A stretch of 13,722 bases of DNA from Halicephalobus mephisto (lineage: Eukaryota > Nematoda > Chromadorea > Rhabditida > Panagrolaimidae): the NCBI GenBank assembly GCA_009193035.1, contig SWDT01000195.1, forward strand, positions 1 to 13,722. Direction: 5' to 3'. Shown one piece after another: positions 9,436 to 13,722 of the stretch. The stretch's first letter is position 1. Each line of letters opens with the position of its first letter. The notes beneath the pieces were generated by a model. That model made no database searches and was not told where the DNA came from. It saw only the letters and a list, made by a program, of their open reading frames with translations. Both the position numbers and the translations under genes were made by a program.

Positions 9436-10593
9436 TCAAAATACAAATAAAACGATACCTTCATTAAAGCGCTGGTTAATGTTCGAAATCTGCAAAATTC
9501 GGGCGTAGCGCTGCTCCACCGATGAATCCAAAAACTCTTTGAATGTGACATCAATGGTGTTTGGATGCAGTCCGCCGAGCAAAATTCCCACCAAGCATCC
9601 ACGATGCAGAATCGGACCACCCGAAAAACCTCGTCTTGAGCCCGGAATTCCAACTAAACAAAATTAAATTAGTATGGGACAAATAAAATTGATAATATTA
9701 CTTAAATGAATACAATCGTTCATTACTCCTTCAATAAATCCACGAGTGATCGTAGGCTCCGAGTGATCGTAGGCTCCGAGTGGTCGGTACCTACGGGATA
9801 TCCCTGAAAATGAAATTTTTACTTACATAAATTCAAAAAGTCATACCATTAGAAAATATTTATCTCCCCGCCTGATATTTCCCGGCACAGTGCCCACATC
9901 CGGAAGACTCTCGGATGACAGAACAGCGAAGTCAAACTTCTTACAGATGAATATGCACTTAACTTCAAAGCTGCCTTCAGTTCCGGAAACGTTGTAGGTT
10001 TTATCAATACAAAAAGATATATTTGCAGCCGTTAAAATGCGTTTGTTCGAAATGAGAACACCCGAACCTTGCCCGTTGTCGCCCACAATACGGAATACAC
10101 GTTTTTTCCAGAAATTATACACTTCATGAAAATCTAAAAACAGCACGAATTTTGAAAATATATCGGACTTGGCTAGAATAATTTTAATACTAGATAATAA
10201 AACTTACCTTTAGCTGCTGAAGTCAACGGACGAGAGTTAAAAGGGGTTGGCATACGTTCCATCAGCACCGTTTTTCGTCGTTGCAGTTGAACAAGCTGTT
10301 CTTCCAAAGCAGGCAAACATTTAAGCAGAATCAACTTTGCTTCACCTGAAAAAAGAATATTATGTGAGAATACATTAAAATGAAGGTTTCTAATGCAAAT
10401 ATTTTAGACTTAATATGACGGAAATGTTCCTGGATGTTTCATAATCATAGTACTAATTGAATTAAGCAACAAAATTAAAAATAAATGTACCTGACGCGTT
10501 CTCGTATTGCTGCATATACGTCGCTTGCCTAGCCTTCAGTTCGGCAATCTTCGCTTTCACTGATTCAATTTCAGCTTTCATTTGAATCTCCAT
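9436..10593 (-). pseudogene. Coiled-coil/trypsin-like peptidase, frameshifted and lacking the catalytic His
   Basis: Exons (minus): 10593-10491, 10345-10208, 10133-9847, 9803-9702 and 9653-9436, all with GT-AG introns. Residues 1-66 are charged and Gln/Glu/Lys-rich, probably coiled coil. From about residue 90 a Trypsin_2-like PA-clan domain follows: GQGSGVLISNKRILTAAN, then KKFDFAVL with the catalytic Asp (148), GYPVGTD, and GFSGGPIL with the nucleophile Ser. The catalytic His position (118, codon 10023-10021) is Asn. Exon 4 contains a 17-bp unit twice. With both copies exon 4 is 102 nt, the phase no longer matches exon 5, and a TAA appears at 9725-9723, giving about 202 aa without the serine. 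Counting the unit once, exon 4 is 85 nt and phases agree throughout (276 aa). The start lies 10 bases after TTTTAG, which may be a trans-splice acceptor. Confidence 0.8.
9743..9776. repeat. 17-bp perfect tandem duplication
   Basis: CGAGTGATCGTAGGCTC occurs twice in a row (9743-9759, 9760-9776), followed by a third partial CGAGTG. It lies in exon 4 of the protease-like gene and shifts its frame. The perfect identity implies a recent event, or an assembly or sequencing artefact. Confidence 0.95.
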
Positions 10594-10700
10594 AACACGA
10601 ATCTAAAATTAATACGAATATAATTAATAAACACAAAATATGCATATATGAATGAAGAAATAATATTGCGGGAACGAAACAGCAAAAAATGGATTGGAGA

Positions 10701-10790
10701 AAAGTTGATACACAACGTCAAAAAGAAAAAGCGTCCAGATTTGACAACGTCAAAAAGAATAACTGCGCAGATTTGAATGCGTATGAAAAG
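10701..10790 (+). pseudogene. Possible left part of the Hsp70-like pseudogene
   Basis: When the hAT element and one target duplication are ignored, the plus frame through CADLNAYEK continues without a break into ASIQVLQERLPIGIG at 12179. In Hsp70 proteins a block of the form NPDEAVAYGAAIQA precedes the LPLSLGIE segment that opens the substrate-binding domain, so the order is as expected. The similarity is short and weak, and the 32-bp duplication obscures what lies upstream. No ATPase-domain signature motif is visible. Confidence 0.35.
10712..10775. repeat. 32-bp imperfect tandem duplication
   Basis: Units 10712-10743 and 10744-10775 both begin ACAACGTCAAAAAGAA and end CAGATTTG, with a few differences between. 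The pair lies immediately left of the hAT insertion, in the putative left part of the Hsp70-like pseudogene. Confidence 0.85.
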
Positions 10791-10880
10791 TAGGGTTGAA
10801 AGTTGGGAATATTTGCATTGATTCCCATGGGAATAATCAAATATCATGATTTTTGGTTTTGAAACGATTGTTTTACTGAT

Positions 10881-10954
10881 GTCTTCGGATAGTACAATGG
10901 TAGTACACGTAAATTCAAATTCACGAGACTCGGGTTCGATTCCCGACCGAAGAC
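10881..10954 (+). tRNA. Degenerate tRNA-like sequence (possible UCA anticodon)
   Basis: A cloverleaf can be drawn: an 8-bp acceptor stem (GTCTTCGG with CCGAAGAC), a 4-bp D stem (GTAC/GTAC) with a GG-containing loop, a 5-bp T stem (TCGGG/CCCGA) and a TTCGATT loop. The pol III B box (GGTTCGATTCC) is perfect and the A box (TAGTACAATGG) is good. The anticodon arm is abnormal: the stem has an A-C mismatch and the loop has 8 bases (ATTCAAAT), giving TCA, or CAA if read one base later. There is also an extra base before the D stem. No T-run terminator follows. It lies inside the hAT element. Most likely a tRNA pseudogene or the head of a tRNA-derived SINE rather than a working tRNA. Confidence 0.55.
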
Positions 10955-11267
10955 CGACAGCTAGAAGCCTAGCCCGCAAGCTGCTTGTAGGCTAAAGAAG
11001 CGAAACCCTCTGCATATCTCTCATTAGAGGCCCGGTTGACCAAAAAACAAGCTAGATGATAAAAAGAATCTCAAGGTCCTAGGAACGGAAGGCTCGCACC
11101 CACGCACGCACCGACGGATGAGTTGGATCAAAGGTACAAGGGTTTAACTTTAGTATTGTTTGTGAACTTTGAATGTGCGATATGGGAATAAATAGAAATA
11201 AATAGAAATAGAAATGTTTTACTGATATAACATCACTTTCTGATTTTTTGAGATTTCTTTTTGTTGG

Positions 11268-11382
11268 ATTGTGCAATCTATTTGGGTGCAAGCCACACAG
11301 CATTGGTCCCGAAGGGAAATACCCTGAGGACTAACGAAATTTGTACGATTGGGGGTTGGCGGCAATTTGGAGATTGCACAAT
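11268..11382. repeat. 12-bp perfect inverted pair inside the hAT element
   Basis: ATTGTGCAATCT (11268-11279) and AGATTGCACAAT (11371-11382) are exact reverse complements about 90 bp apart. They might bound a small nested element or form a hairpin. No target duplication is evident. Confidence 0.6.
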
Positions 11383-11598
11383 ATTTTTGGTCGAATTGTG
11401 GTTTATCTCGTGCCCTTGAGCCCTTGGCCTCATAAAATTATTTTTACATATTTTTGTCTACACGCGAATCCGGATTTCCCAGCAACGATCCAACACTTTT
11501 CAATTTTTTAAACAAATAATATTTCGTTATAGATGTTGTTTACTTTTTTGATGGCTCACAATATAATTGGTCTCGTGCGTACTTTATTAAGCAGACCG

Positions 11599-11672
11599 AA
11601 TGGAAAGTTTGCTTGTCAATTTTGTTCGAGGGAGTACTAGAAAATGTTTCCAAGTGGAAAAATCATCTAAAG
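11599..11672 (+). pseudogene. BED-type zinc-finger remnant of hAT transposase
   Basis: One frame reads GKFACQFCSREY (11602-11637), then a TAG; the next segment in a shifted frame reads ENVSKWKNHLK (11640-11672) and runs into a GGTAATC donor-like site. CxxC, an aromatic residue, then SKWxxHLK matches the BED finger found near the N-terminus of hAT transposases. The shift and stop disable it. A further plus-strand open stretch at about 11880-11969, rich in acidic residues (ETELESDGSAVDVESIEID), may be transposase-derived too. Confidence 0.6.
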
Positions 11673-12178
11673 GTAATCAAAAAAACATTTTTTAAGTAAA
11701 ATTTTTTAAAAATCAATGCCAAAAAATGGGTGAAGGAATACGCAAGAAGATCAGAAGCAAATCTGATGACGAATGTCTCCCGTCACTAAAAAGCTTAATT
11801 CAAATCTCGTTGCAACAGCTTCAAGTCTGACTTACATTAAGCACGATCTGTTACTAGAAATATTCAGAATCTTTCAAAACAAAATGTATCAAATTTAGAA
11901 GAAACAGAGCTAGAATCCGATGGAAGTGCTGTTGATGTGGAGTCAATTGAAATTGACTTAAGTAAATGATGAGAAATTATTTTTTCTGATTATATTTTTA
12001 AATAATTTTTTGATTTATAAATTTTATGTTATTTTACTTAAATTTATCAAGAAAACTCGTTTTTAAACATTTTTTAACCTAATTAGTACTGATATTTGAT
12101 TATTCCCAGATAATCCCACTTTTGGGAATATTCCCGCCGTTTGATTATTCCCGGGAATCATGCAACCCTAATAAAAAG

Positions 12179-12784
12179 GCTTCTATACAGGTCCTTCAGG
12201 AAAGACTGCCAATTGGAATTGGATTAGTTGAGGACAGATATCAGATTATGTTAAAGAGAAATACGCTTATCCATACGAAAAAAATACGAAGAATTTTACT
12301 ACTGTTTTCAATCACAAAGAGTATTGTATTTTGAAGTAAGTTTGATGTTAAAAGCACGGAATACGGTTTGTTTTCTAGATTTTTAAGGTTAACGTTTAAT
12401 CGCTTCCAAAAATATCCTCATTGGGGATTTCACCATTGAAGTTCCTCCAAAAGATGCTGGAGAAGTCGATGTTCCTTTGACAATGTCCATTGACAAGAAC
12501 GGAATCCTTGAAGCCTACGCTGAATGCGAAGAGAAAAAAGTTAAAATTCACCATTAGCCTGAAAACATGGTGTCTAGAGACAACATCCAAGAAATGCTGA
12601 ATCCTTTGGAGCTAAATAGACAAACAGAAAGGTCGAAGCAGAAGCAATGAGAGCAAGAAACACAGCTGAGACAAAATGTGGATTTCTATTAAAGCTGCAT
12701 GCAAGAAAGAAACCACGATCAACACTAAATAATCTGTTGGAAAAATCAAGGAAATTGACCCACCCAAGATCACCGAGCATAATT
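12179..12784 (+). pseudogene. Hsp70-family chaperone pseudogene (substrate-binding domain)
   Basis: Decayed C-terminal part of an Hsp70-like protein, probably one of the divergent nematode paralogues. Successive plus-strand pieces follow Hsp70 order: ERLPIGIGLVED and LKRNTLIHTKK (start of the substrate-binding beta domain), FTTVFNHKE in a shifted frame, and a possible intron (GTAAGT near 12335 to TTTTCTAG at 12378). Then come a GER-like site with TAA (12390-12392), KNILIGDFTIEVPPK and VPLTMSIDKNGILEAYA (the conserved DxNGIL block), TAG (12555-12557), PENMVSRDNIQEML, VEAEAMRARNTAE and lid-helix remnants to about 12784. At least three stops (also TGA at 12648-12650) and several frameshifts rule out function. 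Its left edge coincides with the right border of the hAT element. Confidence 0.85.
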
Positions 12785-13165
12785 CACTGCGCGACCCGCT
12801 GGCGGGGTCTCGACCGCTCGGGTATGGGTGGCTTGCTCGTCCTGCTCGGCCTCCGCACCAACCCACTATCCTCGGGGCACTGATCTGACGCGGCTAATGG
12901 GTGACGCTCAGCGCGTCGCGGCGATTCCTGGCTCTGGAAGTGCGGCTCAATTAACATCTCGGCAGCAGTCACGGGCGGCGCCGACGGCCTGCAGGCATCA
13001 TGATGGCTGGTCTCTTGGTCCATTAGGCCTAGAGTTCGAGAACTCCGGCATTAATCTCTCTCAGGAGCCAGAGGTGGTCAGTTCAGCTCTGATGAGTGAG
13101 TACACGATTGATTCGCGATCGTTCCGACCCGACTCATCGACATTGTGCGTACATCGTGGCATGGA
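12785..13165. other. GC-rich block of foreign appearance
   Basis: Base composition changes abruptly at the end of the Hsp70 remnant: this block is markedly GC-rich and CpG-containing, unlike the AT-rich rest of the window. Both strands are open over long distances: plus from about 12828 to 13256 (no ATG at its head), and minus from an ATG at 13023 to a TGA at 12784 (79 aa). The minus product ends in a basic, Pro-rich tail (RRPSRTSKPPIPERSRPR). Such tails occur at the end of some LTR-retrotransposon polyproteins, but that is only a resemblance. A fragment of a retroelement or other acquired sequence is the likeliest reading; I do not recognise a family. Confidence 0.45.
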
Positions 13166-13722
13166 GGCGGGCCTGTTCCATATTAGTTTTGCACTTTATC
13201 ATGTTTCTTACCGCGTTTATAATAATTCCAGATTTAATTACCCAAAGTTTGCATAATTGCGTCAGAATAAAATGAACAAAAGCAGGACAATATTAGGTCG
13301 AACCAGATTTATGGGGTGAACAGAGAAAATTACATGATTTGTCTTTACGATCTAGAATTATTACTTATTCTTTAAGATACCAAATATTTTTGATATTAAA
13401 TCCGCGAAGGCAGTCAGTCAAGGCCGTGAAGACGATCGATAGACATGCCTACCGTTCATCATGGTGGCATATACTTGACTGATTTGAAACTAAATAGAAA
13501 TGAGACAATCCCAGCAGTACTGTGGACTTCCACGTATGTTTCTCTGGCACAGAAACTGGATCATAACGAAAGAACACGAAAGTTAATGATTTATGCTAGT
13601 GTCAATATTCTTGCTTCTTAGAGCAAATGGAATGATTTCCCGGCATTATATAAATAACGTGGAGATATTAACTAATCTTGATAGAAATATTTTAAAAAGA
13701 TTTGACTTTCTTCAATACAAAG
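13166..13722. other. Unassigned AT-rich right end
   Basis: No gene is supported here. A TATATAAATA box-like stretch lies at about 13647. The last bases contain AGATTTGACTTTCTTCA (13698-13714), identical to 6502-6518 in the last exon of the Srv-like gene, where it encodes RFDFLQ. This may hint at a further receptor fragment beyond the window, or it may be chance. Confidence 0.3.

Larger units (their letters stand above)
10791..12170. mobile_element. hAT-family DNA transposon, decayed, with 8-bp target duplication
   Basis: The ends are TAGGGTTG (10791) and CAACCCTA (ending 12170). The flanks are ATGAAAAG (10783-10790) and ATAAAAAG (12171-12178), an 8-bp duplication with one mismatch, the length typical of hAT insertions. 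A subterminal motif GGGAATAATCAAA occurs near the left end (10829-10841) and twice inverted near the right end (12095-12107, 12140-12152), as expected for transposase binding sites. The 1.38-kb interior has a frameshifted BED zinc-finger remnant and no RNase H-like catalytic core, so the copy is non-autonomous. It also contains a tRNA-like sequence. Confidence 0.85.

Noticed and set aside
9246..9653. 135-codon minus-strand open frame over the end of the protease-like gene.
   Set aside because: It is the shifted frame of the exon carrying GFSGGP; the real frame has the motif, the splice phase and its own stop.
10578..10979. 133-codon minus-strand open frame running over the tRNA-like sequence.
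   Set aside because: Its N-terminal part is the complement of the tRNA T arm (a common false ORF), and it crosses the transposon border with no recognisable domain.
13093..13130. CTGATGAG motif suggesting a hammerhead ribozyme core.
   Set aside because: No GAAA partner or matching stems follow in the required positions.

Overview
The window looks like a nematode nuclear genome, most likely Caenorhabditis or a close relative. It is AT-rich. The genes have short introns of about 41-50 bp with TTTCAG-type acceptors, and two genes belong to the nematode-specific Srg superfamily of chemoreceptors. All gene models were made by eye from reading frame, splice consensus and family resemblance; nothing was searched against a database.

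Layout. 1-530 is one copy of a dispersed repeat cut by the window edge, followed by a 167-bp element with 19-bp terminal inverted repeats (708-874) and AT-rich sequence with no recognisable gene. 1907-3207 (minus) is a complete-looking five-exon Srx-type receptor. 3400-5181 is a decayed DNA transposon with TTAA at both ends, inverted arms of about 515 bp and a cysteine-rich coding remnant that suggests piggyBac; its inner left arm is the second copy of the 1-530 repeat. 5487-6657 (plus) is a complete-looking four-exon Srv-like receptor. The two receptors are therefore divergent, with the transposon between them.

From 7652 the window is a graveyard. It holds a 5'-truncated HAD-family phosphatase with one in-frame TGA (7652-8222), a single exon of an S1 serine protease with Asn at the catalytic Asp position (8504-8757, minus), and a five-exon coiled-coil/trypsin-like gene (9436-10593, minus). 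That last gene has Asn at the catalytic His position and a 17-bp tandem duplication that breaks its frame. A hAT-type transposon (10791-12170, 8-bp target duplication with one mismatch) carries a frameshifted BED zinc finger and a tRNA-like sequence. It sits at the left edge of, and probably inside, an Hsp70-family pseudogene (12179-12784). A GC-rich block of foreign appearance follows (about 12785-13165), then unassigned AT-rich sequence.

The genes do not form a pathway or operon. The probably functional loci are the two receptors. The rest is best read as duplication and transposon-driven decay, as is common on nematode chromosome arms. I found no convincing new biological system. The most interesting items are the hAT/Hsp70 junction, the tRNA-like sequence inside the hAT element, the exactly diagnosable 17-bp lesion, and the mosaic long-TIR element.
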